A stretch of 64,000 nucleotides of DNA, taken from the NCBI RefSeq assembly GCF_048569485.1, contig NC_134361.1, positions 173,444,492 to 173,508,491 of the forward strand, given 5' to 3'. This document shows positions 42,240-53,620 of the stretch, one piece after another (the stretch's first letter is position 1; each line of letters opens with the position of its first letter). The notes beneath the pieces are model-generated. The model saw only the letters and a program-made list of their open reading frames with translations. It did no database searches and was not told the DNA's origin. The translations under genes and the position numbers were made by a program. This DNA comes from Anomaloglossus baeobatrachus (taxonomy: Eukaryota; Chordata; Amphibia; Anura; Aromobatidae).

Positions 42240-43190
42240 CACTGTGAGTGCACAAATATGTTATCAGAAGCACCATCAGTACATGACTACAACAACAGAA
42301 GCACCATCAACTAACAATTACATTATCATAACCATCATCGAATGCATTACCAGAACCTTAGTGAGTACATGACTGCATCATGAAAACTACTGTCAGTATA
42401 CAACTGTATCACCAGAACCACGATCAGTACACAAAAACACCAGAACCACCATCAATTACACAACTACCTCATCAGAACCATCGTCAACACACAATTACAT
42501 AATTAGAAGCACTGTAATCTAAGAAAAAGATTGAGATACATCTTACCTTTTTAATGTGAACAGGTGCGAACTGATTATGAAACATAGGAACAAAAAGGAG
42601 ACAGTTGCACTCTATAGTGCTAAGATATGTGGAACAATGAATATGGGAATATAGACATGAATTACTGCTATGAAAAAACATGTAAAAATTGAGATACTTA
42701 GCACACAAAATTGGCCAGATTTTATGTGAGCCCAACAGCCAGCAGCAAGGCGACCTCCTTTATGTTGGGTACCTATCAAACTAATGCCTCTATTTGGGTT
42801 TAAAAAAACTCAAATTTTACATTTGTTTTTTTCATAGCAGTAATGCTTGTCTATATTCCCATAGTCATTGTTCCACAAATCTTAGCACTGCAGTGTGCAA
42901 CTGTCTCCTTTTGTTACTATAATTAGAAGCACTGTCAGCAGATGACTGCATCACCAGAACCACTGTCAGTACACAACTACATAGAATCACTATTACACGA
43001 CTGCATCACCAGAACCATCCCCAGTGCACAATTAACTAATCAGAATCACCAACAGCACACAATTACATCATTAGAAGCACTGTTAGCAGATGATTACATA
43101 ATCAGAGCCACCTTCATGACACAACTATATCACCAGAACCATGGTCTGTACACAACTACCTTACCAGAACCATCTTCAGCTCTAACGCCT
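42240..43190. repeat. Degenerate 31-bp minisatellite, split by an insertion
   Basis: Two blocks (42240-42515 and 42919-43190) consist of decayed copies of CCAGAACCACCATCAGTACA plus CAACTACATCA. This aligns to the clean 31-bp unit at 18605-19090 (CAGAGCCACCATCAGCACA). Divergence between copies is high. The insertion 42516-42918 separates the blocks. Confidence 0.75.
42516..42918. mobile_element. Inverted-dimer insertion with 17-bp target duplication
   Basis: The insertion lies between exact 17-bp copies of ATAATTAGAAGCACTGT (42499-42515 and 42919-42935). Its two arms are reverse complements (about 42583-42690 and 42815-42918: AGACAGTTGCAC against GTGCAACTGTCTCC, AATATGGGAATATAGACA against TGTCTATATTCCCATA). 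A unique centre lies between them, and the left arm has 67 extra bases. No protein or hammerhead was recognised. The shape is the same as the PLE inverted dimers here. Confidence 0.75.
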
Positions 43191-43689
43191 GCCTGAAGCC
43201 ACAGACTCAGACTGACTGTAATGGACAGGCTAGAGGAAAGCCGCTCACAACGCAGGACCCTGAAAAGCCTGAGACCCTTTAACCCCTATACAGGGATTTG
43301 GAATTATACAGGGCCCCGGAGATCACTACCTGTGGTAATCTGCAGTCCAATGAGAGTAGTAGTCAGGCAGGGTCAAACCAGGAAATGCAAAACAGGGACA
43401 GAATCAGGCAGGCAAGGACATAATCAGAAAACGAAGCAGAGGTCAAATCTAGATCGGGCAGCGAGCTACAAAAATTGCTCCACCGCAATTCGCACTGTTT
43501 TTGGTTAAGATAAGCAACCATAACATAGGGCTCAAATAGAAAACCATACAGGTAGGATATCATTTTGTTGGACAGGCTTTATCAATATAAAAAGATTTTG
43601 TTTGAGAAACAGATTATGTGGAGAAATTGTAATCACATTACAAATTTGCTAATCCACAATCATAATGTATCAGATTCCACATTTTTAGT
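43191..43689. other. Unassigned sequence
   Basis: No gene or repeat recognised. Confidence 0.35.
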
Positions 43690-43843
43690 TTTCATTCAGA
43701 TGGAGGCAGGTTTTTTGGAGAGTAACTGTAAAGCGCAGGGTTACATTTTCCCCTCAAAACATAGTCTGTGACATTCCCGGAGTCACATGGGGTGTCTTTC
43801 AATTTTGTGATTGTAAAAGCGACGGTGCAGATTCCTTTAGCGG

Positions 43844-43895
<52 letters not shown>

Positions 43896-43911
43896 AGCTT
43901 TATATATTAGA
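43690..43911 (-). mobile_element. Helitron-like 5' end fragment, copy 1
   Basis: On the minus strand it starts TCTAATATATAAAGCTGAGT right after a host A, as Helitrons do. It then has a (GT)n tract (43847-43892), AAGGAATCTGCACCGTCGC and the sequence around GCAACCCTGCGCTTTACAGT shared with 46277-46500 and 59700-59964. The 3' part is missing. Confidence 0.65.
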
Positions 43912-46276
43912 TTGGGAGTTAAATATTAGTACCAATTGTTAGTGCATGTGTACCCAGGACTTTTGAAGTAATGTATGGTATGATGTCGGATTGTGTGGCG
44001 TTCTGTGTATGTGCCGTATAATTTCTACATATTACAAAGGCTTTTACATGTCTTAAATAGAGGAAAGTTGCCACCCACATGGCATTAGGTGGAGATGTTC
44101 TTTTACACGTTAACACCTGGTGACAATACTGCAGCTTTGTCACACTTGGAATAGGTACAGTATGGAGTGTTGCTCCATTGGAGATGTAAAGGATCACTGG
44201 CACAGTGGTTACAGTGTGTGTACATGTGGCACATGAGTAAGGGATATATACATTGGGTATGTATAGTCTACATAATGGTATATTACAAAGTATAAGGTCC
44301 TGTGCACCAAGGCACATCGTCACAAAAAAATATATGGCTCCTTTTCCCCATAGGTCAGAAGAAAAACTCTAGAATGAAGGAGGCATGGGTTCACATCGCT
44401 TACCTCACTGTACTGTAGAAGAAGAAAGTTTGATCCCGAAGAGGAAAAGACTGAAGACCATGGAGATGTTGTGTATTATGTAGATAGGAAAGCATTTTTG
44501 GTCATTGTTACATTGAGCATTTGCCAATCTATTGGTCAGAGAGGTCTTCCCAAAATATCTTCAGGAGCAGGGTGATGTTAGGTTATCCTGTGGAGGAGTG
44601 GAGTCAGGCACAGTAGAAGATGGGCTCCAGGACAAGGTAAGAGCAGGACTGTCCTACATTACTTCTTATGACTCTAAGAGTAAGCTCAGTGTGTAATGTT
44701 TGGGAGGACATGAAAAGACTGATTGTGTTCTGCTGCCGATAGAGAAAAATGTAGCTGGGGTGTAACCGCCCCCTGTCCCATTTCTACACAGGCTCAGAAC
44801 AAAGGAGAAATTGTCTGAGTTTAATTAAAGAAGAAAAAAAAAAAGATTTTGTAGGTTATCTCTCTAGGTCAGCCAGAAATGAAGGAGCTTTCTCTTGTTT
44901 TACTGCCAATACCAATATTATCCTAGCACAGAGGAAAAGCCCTTAGGGTATTACACTACATCTTCATCAAGCAGAAGACGCTTCTGGATTTTTTTTCTCC
45001 AGAGTTTTGAAAATCTGAAGTGTTTTTTATAACTTTTTTTTGGTTGTTTCCTAATCTTCAGTGCTTTTTCAAAATGTTCATCTAAAGGTTTTAGGGTATC
45101 TTTTTTTACTGCCATTGTCTGGACATTTTTTTGAACTGAATTAAATAATGAATGAACATACTAGTATTTTTAAAGCAAAACATTAACAAAATGCATCTTT
45201 TTATTCTTCTCATTGACTTGTAATGTAAAGCATTGAGCAACTTTCTGAAGAATGTACGTCTCTTCTTTTTAACACTTGGTGTCTTTGAAAGCTTAAAACA
45301 TTCAAGAGAAGCTCATAAGCCTGATCATATGAACAGCCATTTTGCCATAAAAATTAACAGGACCATTTTTTGATCGTTTTCTTACCACTTTTTTTCCACC
45401 AATTGTTTTAAGCAGACGTCCTCATACAACAACGAAATAAAACATACCCTTTTTGTCATGAAAATATAATAGGCAGATATGTTTTCATGGTCCCTGGATC
45501 AGGGGTGACACCCTCCCTCAGGAAAACTGTACATACAGGCAAATGTTCACCTAGCAGATGTGTGACCATCTTAATTCAGGAAAGGATACAAAAATCTTTA
45601 AAGTCAGGAGCCCACTGTGTGCTAAGAGACAGTCCGACTACAATTTGTATACACGGGGCGGAGTAGAAGCTTCCTGCAGAAAGACAGCTCCTCTGATGAA
45701 AAGAATTTGTCAGCCAGGCTGGTGTTGGGAAAGTATTAATATTGCGAGGCACATAAATCCCACAAATATGGCGGGCATACCACTGATCTGAGGATTCCAT
45801 CCCGCACCTAAGACATATCTTTGCTTAATCATACTACCTACGGATGAGCCACAAATTAATATCTGCCATCCAGAACATACTAGATGTCCCTTGTTTAGTA
45901 TCCACATACTGATAAAATCGTAATATGAAATATGAGGGCAATATCTTCAGCGTGGGGCGCTCCCAGGCAGAGATATGAGGAAAGTGAGAATTCCATACTT
46001 CTGTGAGAGTGAAACCTCCCTCCCCTATATGATGTCAGCAGAGGTGGGTCTGTGGAGGTTAATATAAGTAAATGTCTCATTACACTCGGGGCTAATGCCT
46101 ATAGGAATACATGCTGTGTATAGGATTGTCCATTTATTTCTAAATTCATGGGGTGCCTCTCGCCTATATCTGAGCCATATCCATGACCAGGTGTAGTAGT
46201 GTTCTTTTATTTTTCCCTTATTATTTTATGTAACTGTGTACTGTATTTGTATTGTTCCCTGCTGTAAATTCCTGTA
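43912..46276. other. Unassigned sequence, one possible orphan exon
   Basis: No known gene or repeat in 2.4 kb. The block 44354-44636 is bounded by an acceptor-like CCCCATAG and a strong donor-like CAAGGTAAGA, which could be a noncoding exon, but no frame or homology supports it. Confidence 0.35.
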
Positions 46277-47075
46277 TCTAATATATAAAGCTGAGTGTAT
46301 GTATGTGTGTATGTATGCATTTCTGCTAAAGGAATCTGCACCATTGCATTACAATCACGAAATTTTGCACAGACACCCCATGTGACTCAGGGAACGTCAT
46401 AGACTATGTTTTGGCGGGAGAATTTAACCCCGCGCTTTACAGTTACTCTCCAAAAAACCTGCCTCCATTAAAGTCAATGGAGCTGTGAGCTACAGGTTAT
46501 TAATAGCAGCTGTGATTGGTTGCTATAGGAACAAAATAAAGTGTTAGTATAAGAAGCTTCTGGGTGAGGTAATAAGATGTTGATGGGAAGACGGATAGAG
46601 ACAGAAAGAGGCAGACAGACATAGGTACAGACAGAGTAAGAGGCAGACAGGGAAAGAGACAGACAGACAGACAGACAAAGAGACAGGGAAAGAGACAGAG
46701 AGACAGTCAAAGAAAGAGGCAGAGACAGACAGACAGGGAAAAAGACAGAGAGAGACAGTCAAAGAGACAGACACAGACAGGGAAAGAGACAGACAGGGAA
46801 AGAGACAGTCAAAGAAAGAGGCAGAGACAGACAGACAGGGAAAAAGACAGAGAGAGACAGTCAAAGGGAAAGAGACAGACAGGGAAAGAGACAGTCAAAG
46901 AAAGAGACAGACAGGGAAAGAGACAGACAGGGAAAGAGACAGACAGGGAAAGAGACAGACAGGGAAAGAGACAGACAGGGAAAGAGACAGACACACAGAT
47001 AGACAGGTAAAGAGACACACAGAGAGACAGACACACAGACAGACAGACCGACACAGACAGACACAGATATGCTAT
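46277..47075 (+). mobile_element. Helitron-like 5' end, copy 2, running into simple repeats
   Basis: Starts TCTAATATATAAAGCTGAGT after a host A (46276). Unique sequence continues to about 46590, then a purine-rich (GACAGACAGGGAAAGA)n region to 47075. The related copy at 58166-59964 has a matching pyrimidine-rich tract in the expected place. No Helitron 3' hairpin follows, so the 3' end is lost or not recognised. Confidence 0.6.
46590..47075. repeat. (GACAGA/GGGAAAGAGACA)n simple repeat
   Basis: A 480-bp low-complexity array. Serine/leucine-rich frames on the minus strand are artefacts of it. Confidence 0.95.
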
Positions 47076-47454
47076 CTGAAACGGGTCTCCAAACTACCTG
47101 TAAAGTTTAGTGGTGGCAGTTAGATTATTTTTGCATCAGCAATGGTACCGAGGTATATATATTCCATTAGCAAGAATCAATGATATATATGCATTACCCT
47201 TGGTGTGAGACCTTCACTATTTGGCATAATAGTAGCTCTGCAGCCTCATTTACTTATTTTCCAGCAGTTGCGAAATTGACCTAAGAGGGCGCTAGAGAGC
47301 AGTCGCATCCTGACACTTTTATTCCAGATATGAAAACAGACTGATAGAGCAATAGGGCTCCCTTATACAACTGTATCTGGGGTCCCCTTTTTGTTTCATT
47401 ATTTATTTTCTTCCAATAATGGGATTGATTGAATTAGGAGGAGGAAGCAATACG
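47076..47454. other. Unassigned sequence
   Basis: No gene recognised. Confidence 0.4.
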
Positions 47455-47760
47455 TGAAGTTCAGCACACAGAGGTGCATGAAGCTCAGCAGACAGAAGCG
47501 TGAAGCTCAGCAGACAGAGGCACGAAGCTCAGCAGACAGAGGAACGCGAAGCTCAGCACACAGAGGAACGTGAAGCTCAGCACACAGAGGTGCATGAAGC
47601 TCAGCAGACAGAGACGTGAAGCTCAGCAGACAGACACATGGAGCTCAGCAGACAGAGGCGCAAAGCTCAGCAGACAAAGGCACACAAAGCTAGGCAGACA
47701 GAGGCACACGAAGCACAGCAGACAGAAGCGTAAAGCTCAGCAGACAGGCGAACATAGTTC
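47455..47760. repeat. Minisatellite, about 22-bp unit
   Basis: About 13 imperfect copies of GAAGCTCAGCAGACAGAGGC with variable ends. Confidence 0.9.
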
Positions 47761-48612
47761 CTAGCTGAGAGCTTGTGTATACAAGCAGTGTATGGATTTA
47801 GTACAAAGTCTATGTGTTTTTTATTGCATCCATATTCTGCTGTGTGCACACTCAAGCAGTGGCTGTCTACCTCTAAGTGGTCTTTTGAGCAAATGGTGGG
47901 TGCCTTAGAATTAAAGGGCTTGAAACATAAAAAATAACCAAAAGTTTATTTATTCTTTAAGCAACTCAAGGCACACCTTTCCCTTTCTAAATCTATATAG
48001 AATACTAACAACAGCAACATATAGGATGACATGTGGGGAAAGGAAAAAGGAAAAAATGCAACCACTGAAGGCTCCATGGAGGAAATGTTTGAAAAGGCAC
48101 CAAAACAAACACAAAATGCAGAACTTCAAAATCCTAACACAGGGGACTACACTACAACAACATCAAAGTCCCAAATGGAGTAAACCTGCTTACAAGAATC
48201 TATTTTTTCCACCTACCATTTTCAGTTATTCAAACGTCAAGAGAGAGAAGGCAGGTTAATGAAAGACCGAAGGCAGGTGGAGGAGCGGGGGAATCACAGA
48301 CAGGGAGGAGAAGACCTAGTGTACAGTCCGGCCTCTGTGCACTGAAATCTAAATATCAGAAAACTTCAAATGGTGTTTAAAGAAGAACAACAAAGCGGAT
48401 TTCTTCACCAAAGGCACTGATTTAATCAGTATTACAGCGCCTCTACAACAACTTTACTTTTCACTATAAAATCTTGAAGACAAGTATTCTTTAAGGAGAA
48501 ACAGATATAAGCAGCCAAATGCACTGACAAAAGTGAGCATAATACAGGTGCAGAATACCAAAGAGACAGCCACTGTCAACCTACCAACTCATGGAGGGGG
48601 TGGTTGCTGGTA
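47761..48612. other. Unassigned sequence
   Basis: No gene or clear repeat recognised before the TTAA element. Confidence 0.4.
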
Positions 48613-48880
48613 TTAACCTCATAACGACGGCCGTACGACTTAAAGCGGCGGCAAAACAGGGTACTTATTCTGTTCCGCCGCTTTAAAGCGGCGGCCCGAA
48701 AAACCCCTGTAGCGCCCCCCAGCGACCGAAAATATCGGGGGTTTCAGCTACCGGGGGTAGCTGAGACCCCCCAGATTATGAATCGGGGTGTTTTTTTTGG
48801 ACCCCGATCATGTGATCAGCGGTATACACCGTATACCGACGAACACATGAAAAAAAAAAATAAATGGCCGGTAAAACTGA

Positions 48881-49083
48881 TTTCTTTTTCATCTGACATG
48901 ATCAAACATGCAAATTGGGATTCTGATCTGGCTTATATATCCTGAGTCATATTGCAAAGGATTGTCGAAAATCCACTTGTGACTTTTAGGATCGCTACTT
49001 CCAATAGGTGGCGCTGTGCTAGAGTTTGTCTCCTTTACTGGAGAGACAATATGATCAAACATGTCAGATGAGAAAGAAATATA
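48881..49083. mobile_element. Nested inverted-repeat element
   Basis: GATTTCTTTTTCATCTGACA on the left pairs with TGTCAGATGAGAAAGAAAT on the right. Inside is CTTCCAATAGGTGGCGCTGT, reverse complement of part of 19340-19375. About 200 bp, noncoding. Confidence 0.6.
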
Positions 49084-49207
49084 AACCCCTAGTGCCCCCA
49101 AAGCCCCCAATACCGGAGAGTCCCCCCCCACCCCTACCCCCCCCTCCGGAGCAGTCAAAATGGCGCCAAAGCGCACAGAAAACTGCCGCCGCCGCCGGCT
49201 CTGCATT

Positions 49208-49257
49208 CATTTCCCTCCGATCTGAAATGATCAAACATTTCAGATCGGAGGGAAATG
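49208..49257. repeat. Perfect 22-bp hairpin
   Basis: Two exact inverted 22-bp arms (49208-49229 and 49236-49257, starting CATTTCCCTCCGATCTG) are separated by the 6-base loop ATCAAA. The loop word ATGATCAAACAT also occurs twice in the nested element just to the left. Confidence 0.9.
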
Positions 49258-49559
49258 TCCTCCCCCTGACCCCTCCTCCGGTCCACCGGAGCCCTCTGGT
49301 CCACCAGAGCCCCTCCGGTTCTCCAGAGCCGCCCCCTTCCCCCCTCCGGAGCATGCAAGATTGCGGCGCACAGCGCGCGGCCGCATTCATTCTGCTCTTT
49401 CTGCCGCATGTGACAGCCCTCGGTCAGCCCCTGGTCAGCCCCGTTACCTAGCTGCTGCTCCGTCCCCGCGATCACTCTGCCTCCTAGAAAGCTGGCGGTG
49501 CATGCGCAAACAGCGGCTGTCAGCTGGATCCTTGCAAGCAGGGACGCTGACCTCGCTGC

Positions 49560-49830
49560 TGCGCTGTGGACCGGGGGAGAGTGAGTGCAGTAATCTGCAG
49601 CCACACTCCTCACATGGAGAGCCTGCTGTTCTAGAAAATGGGGGGTACGTTCTGTGAGCATGCCCCTCATATTCTGGAATGAGGTTACTGCAGGTCACTC
49701 TGCCCTAGGTTGGACCGGGGCAGTGTGAGTGCAGTATTCTCAGATTACTGCACCCACACTGCTCATGGAGAGCTTGCTCTTCCAGAAAATGGGGGATACG
49801 TTCCCTGAACGTGCCCCCCATATTCTAGAA
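49560..49830. repeat. Two-copy tandem duplication
   Basis: Two diverged copies of a segment containing AGTGAGTGCAGTAATCT and GAAAATGGGGGATACGTT lie next to each other within the TTAA element. Confidence 0.65.
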
Positions 49831-49973
49831 GGTCCAGAGTCGCCGAGGGACCTCCAAAATGGATTACAGCGACCGAAATGTATTTATTTTCAATAAATTG
49901 GTGAAAAAGGAATGTTTCGGGGAGTTTTTTTTTTCAAATAAATTTTTTTTTTGTCTTTATTTTTTTCTATTAC

Positions 49974-50450
49974 TGACTGGGTTAGTGATGTCGGGTATCT
50001 GTTTAGATGCCGTGACATCACTAACCCCAGGGCTTGATGCCAGGTGACATTACAGCTGGTATCAACCCCGTATATTACCCCATTTGCCACCGCACCAGGG
50101 CGAGGGATGAGCTGGAGCGAAGCGCCAGGATTGGCGCATCCAATGGATGCGCCACTTCTGGGGCGGCTGCGGCCTGCTATTTTTAGGCTGGGAAGAGTCC
50201 AATAACCATGGCTCTTCCCACCCTGAGAATACCAGACCCCAGCTTTCCGCTTCACCTTGGCTGGTGATCTAATTTGGGGGGGACCCCACGTTTGTTTTTT
50301 TTTTTAAAAACGCCTGGGGAGCCCTCCAAATTGATCACCAGCCAAGGTGAAGCTGTCAGCTGTGGTTTGCAGGCTACAGCTGTCTGCTTTAACAGAGCTG
50401 GCTATCAAAAATAGGGGGGACCCCTTGTCGTTTATTTTAATTATTCATTT
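49974..50450 (+). repeat. Interspersed repeat family A, copy 3 (partial)
   Basis: Contains GGCCTGCTATTTTTAGGCTG and CCAATAACCATGGC as in copy 1, with the T-rich segment. It lies within the TTAA element. Confidence 0.65.
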
Positions 50451-50576
50451 TTTGGGGGGCTAAATACAAGGCTAGGCACCCTTTAGTGCCACATGAAAGA
50501 CACTAAAGGGCACCAGCTTAGAATATGCAGGGGGGTGGGACGTTATATATGTTTGACATCTATCCATTCATCCATT

Positions 50577-51239
50577 AAACAAACAAGAATATCCATGAGG
50601 AACAAGTGTAAAACTTCAATGGAAAATATAACATGACTGAACAATCTAGTTCAATAAAATATATAGAGTGTCCTGTATAGACATCTATCACTATCTATAC
50701 ATGCAAACCACTAAAGGCATAATAAACAAACAGGAGAGCAAGCGTGGTTGTATTGCAAAAGATAAATATCTAATTTTTATTGCATCATAAAACATCTATT
50801 GTTAGATGCAGCACAAATTAATACAGTTTAGGTGCAAAAAGACAGAGGGCACCATGGCACAGAGCAAAATTGGTCAAAAGCACACATGGCAGACATAGTA
50901 GCAAAACATGTACATATCATTCAATACAAATTACAAAGTTTTGTGCCATGTGAAACCAGAGAGACAATAGCTGGTGTCCAAACCAAGGGAGAGGTTACAC
51001 AGCACACTAGATATATCAATACATCCAGACAGCGTTACATACCAGTGGCTGTATGAAATAGAGGAGGATCACCAGTAGTTGCTTAAAGTGCCAAAGTGCA
51101 GGAAACAAGGACAAAAGGGTCCCCCCAGAAGCAGGTAACGCGCGTTTCACGTGTTTATGGTGTAACGCTTCGTCAGACCTTGAGGGGACCCTTTTGTCCT
51201 TGTTTCCTGCACTTTGGCACTTTAAGCAACTACTGGTGA
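50577..51239 (-). mobile_element. PLE 3' end with a short inverted 5' arm, 13-bp target duplication
   Basis: The insertion lies between exact 13-bp copies of CCATTCATCCATT (50564-50576 and 51240-51252). The minus-strand part is a PLE 3' region with a hammerhead. The final about 60 bp (51180-51239) are the reverse complement of 51068-51128, so the insertion ends in a short inverted arm. No coding sequence is retained. Confidence 0.85.
51134..51179 (-). ncRNA. Hammerhead-like ribozyme in PLE
   Basis: On the minus strand, stem I GGT/ACC encloses CTGACGA, a stem II of GCGT/ACGT (one G-U pair) with a large loop, then GAAACGCGCGTT with minimal stem III. All core positions fit. It sits at the centre of the 60-bp inverted repeat. 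Confidence 0.7.
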
Positions 51240-51654
51240 CCATTCATCCATTGTAGCATTTTAGGCTATGTGCCCACAATCAGGGTTTGCAGCGTTTTGG
51301 GCGCAGAGTGTTTTCCCTGCATCCATAACGCTGCGTTGTGCAGTAGAAGCACAGTGGAAGGATTTTTAGAAATCTTATGCCCAATGTGCTTCTTTTCTCC
51401 GCATCATAAACCGACCTGTGGTGCAGCTTCCCGAGCCTCAGCATGTCAGTTTATGCTGCGGAGACAAGAGTGTTCTCTGCAGGTAGCATAGAGCTCCACA
51501 GCAGCCTGAACCCAAATAGTGGGCATGGGCAGCTGCGTTCTCCCGTGGACAACACTCACATCTCTGTAGGAAGGCTGACACTGTGTACTAGACGCCGTGT
51601 CACTGGATCATGGCCACATAGCCTAAAAGTGAGAAATTTGTTGCTACAGCAACA

Positions 51655-53620
51655 TTTTTGTGAAGTACCTGTGGATTCAAAATGCTTACTATACTCCTGA
51701 ATAAAATCCAGTTTCCAAAATGGGGTCACTTGTGGGGGGTTTCTGCTGTATAGGTACCCAAGGGGCCCTGCTAATGTGACATGGTGCCCGCAATTTATTT
51801 CAACTTTTCCAGAATTCAAATGGTGCTCCTTCCATTCCAAGCCCTCCCATTTATCCAAACAGAGGTTTTTGGCCACATGTGGGGTATCCCTGTACTCATA
51901 AGACATTGGATAACAACCTGTGGGGTCCACGGTTTGTTGTTGCCTCTTGAAAAAGTAAGAAATATGATGCTAAAGCAACATTTATGTGAAAAAAATGAAA
52001 ATTTTCAATATGCAACCTAAGCTTATCAAATTCTGTGAAGTACTCTTGGATTCAAACTGCTCAATATACACCTAGATAAAAGCCTTGAGGTGTCTTGTTT
52101 CCAGAATGGGGTCACTCGTGGGAAACCTTCACTGTTTAGGCACCTTAGGGGCTTTCCAAATGCAACATAGCGTCCGCTAATGATTCCAGCCAATTGTGCA
52201 GTCAAATGGCGCTCCTTCCCTTCCGAGCCCTGCTGTGCACCCAAACAGTTGATTTTCACCACATATAAGGTATCAGCATACTCAGGAGAAATTGCACAAT
52301 AAATGTTATGCTGAATTTGTTCCTTTTACACGTGTAAAAAAAAAGCTACCTGGTTGAAGTAACAATTTTGTGGTAAAAATGTATTTTTTTTTATTTTCAT
52401 GGCTTAACATTATAAAGTTCTGTGAAGCACCTGAGGGTTCAGGGTACTCATCAAACATCTAGATAAATTCCTTCAGGGGTCTATTTTCCAAAATGGGGCC
52501 ACATGTTGGGGAGCTTCACTGTATAGACACCTCAGGGGCTCTCCTAATGCAACATAGCGTCCGCTATTGATTTCAGCCAATTTTGCAGTCAAATGGCGCT
52601 CCTTCCCTTCTGAGCCCTGTCATGCGCCCAAACAGTTGATTTCCACCACATATAAGGTATCGCCAAACTCAGGAGAAATTGCACAATAAATTTCATGGTG
52701 ATTTTTTTCCTGTTACCCTTGTGAAAAAAAAAAAGCTACCTGGTTGAAATAACAATTTTGTGGTAAAATTTTATTTTTTTATTTTCATGGCTCAACATTA
52801 TAAAATTCTGTGAAGCACCTGGGGGTTCAGGGTACTCACCAAACATTTAGATAAATTCCTTGAGGGGCCTAGTTTCCAAAATGGGGTCACTTGTGCGGGG
52901 TTTCTGCTGTTTAGGTACCTTAGGGGACCTCCAAATGCGACATGGTGCCCGCAATCTTTTTCAGCCAAATTTCCTTTCCAAAATTCAAATATTGCTCCTT
53001 TCGTTCCAAGCCCTCCCATTTGTCCAAACAAAGGTTTCAGACCACATGTGAGGTATCACCGCACTCATAAAAAAGTGGTTAACAAACCTTGAGGTCAAAT
53101 TTTTGGAATTACCTCTTGAAAAAGTGAGAAAATTGATGCTAAAGCAACATTTTTGAGAAAATTATTAAAATTTTCAATATGACAACGTAACGTTAACAAA
53201 ATCTGTGAAGTACCTGTGGATCTAAAATGCTCACTATACCCCTAGATAGAAGCCTTGAGGGGTCTAGTTTCCAAAATGGCGTCACTTGTGAGGGGTTTCT
53301 TCTGTTTAGGTACCTTAGTGGACCTGTAAAGGCAACATGGTGCCCGCAATCTATTTCAGCCAAATTTGCTTTCCAAAATTCAAATATTGCTCCTTCTGTT
53401 CCGAGCCCTCCCATTTGTCCAAACAGAGGTTTTCTGACCACATGTGGGGTATCGGCGCGCTCATAAGAAAGTGGGGAACAAGTTTTGGGGTCCATTTTGT
53501 TGTGTTATTTCTTCTAAAAGTGAATAAATTTGGGTTAGAGCAACATTTTTAGGTAAAATTTAATTTTTGCTTTTTTTCATTCCACATTGCTTTTGTTCAT
53601 GTGAAGCACCTGAAGGGTTA
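51655..53620. repeat. Five-copy tandem array, about 385-395 bp unit
   Basis: TTTCCAAAATGGGGTCACTT recurs at about 51713, 52099, 52486, 52873 and 53268. Each copy continues with TTTAGGTACCTTAGGGGACC and CCAAGCCCTCCCATTTGTCC. Copies are 75-90% alike by eye. On the minus strand several copies keep a frame of 75-125 codons with shared words (GHHVAFGGPLRYLN, QVTPFWKLDPS), but no known protein is recognised. Confidence 0.85.

Noticed and set aside
46474-47064. Serine/leucine/cysteine-rich open frames on the minus strand
   Set aside because: They are translations of the (GACAGA)n simple repeat; the same applies to 58351-58655.
49026-49700. CpG-island promoter with overlapping open frames
   Set aside because: The GC-rich block lies inside a TTAA-flanked repeat element and contains tandem and inverted repeats; frames exist on both strands as expected of GC-rich sequence, with no recognisable protein.
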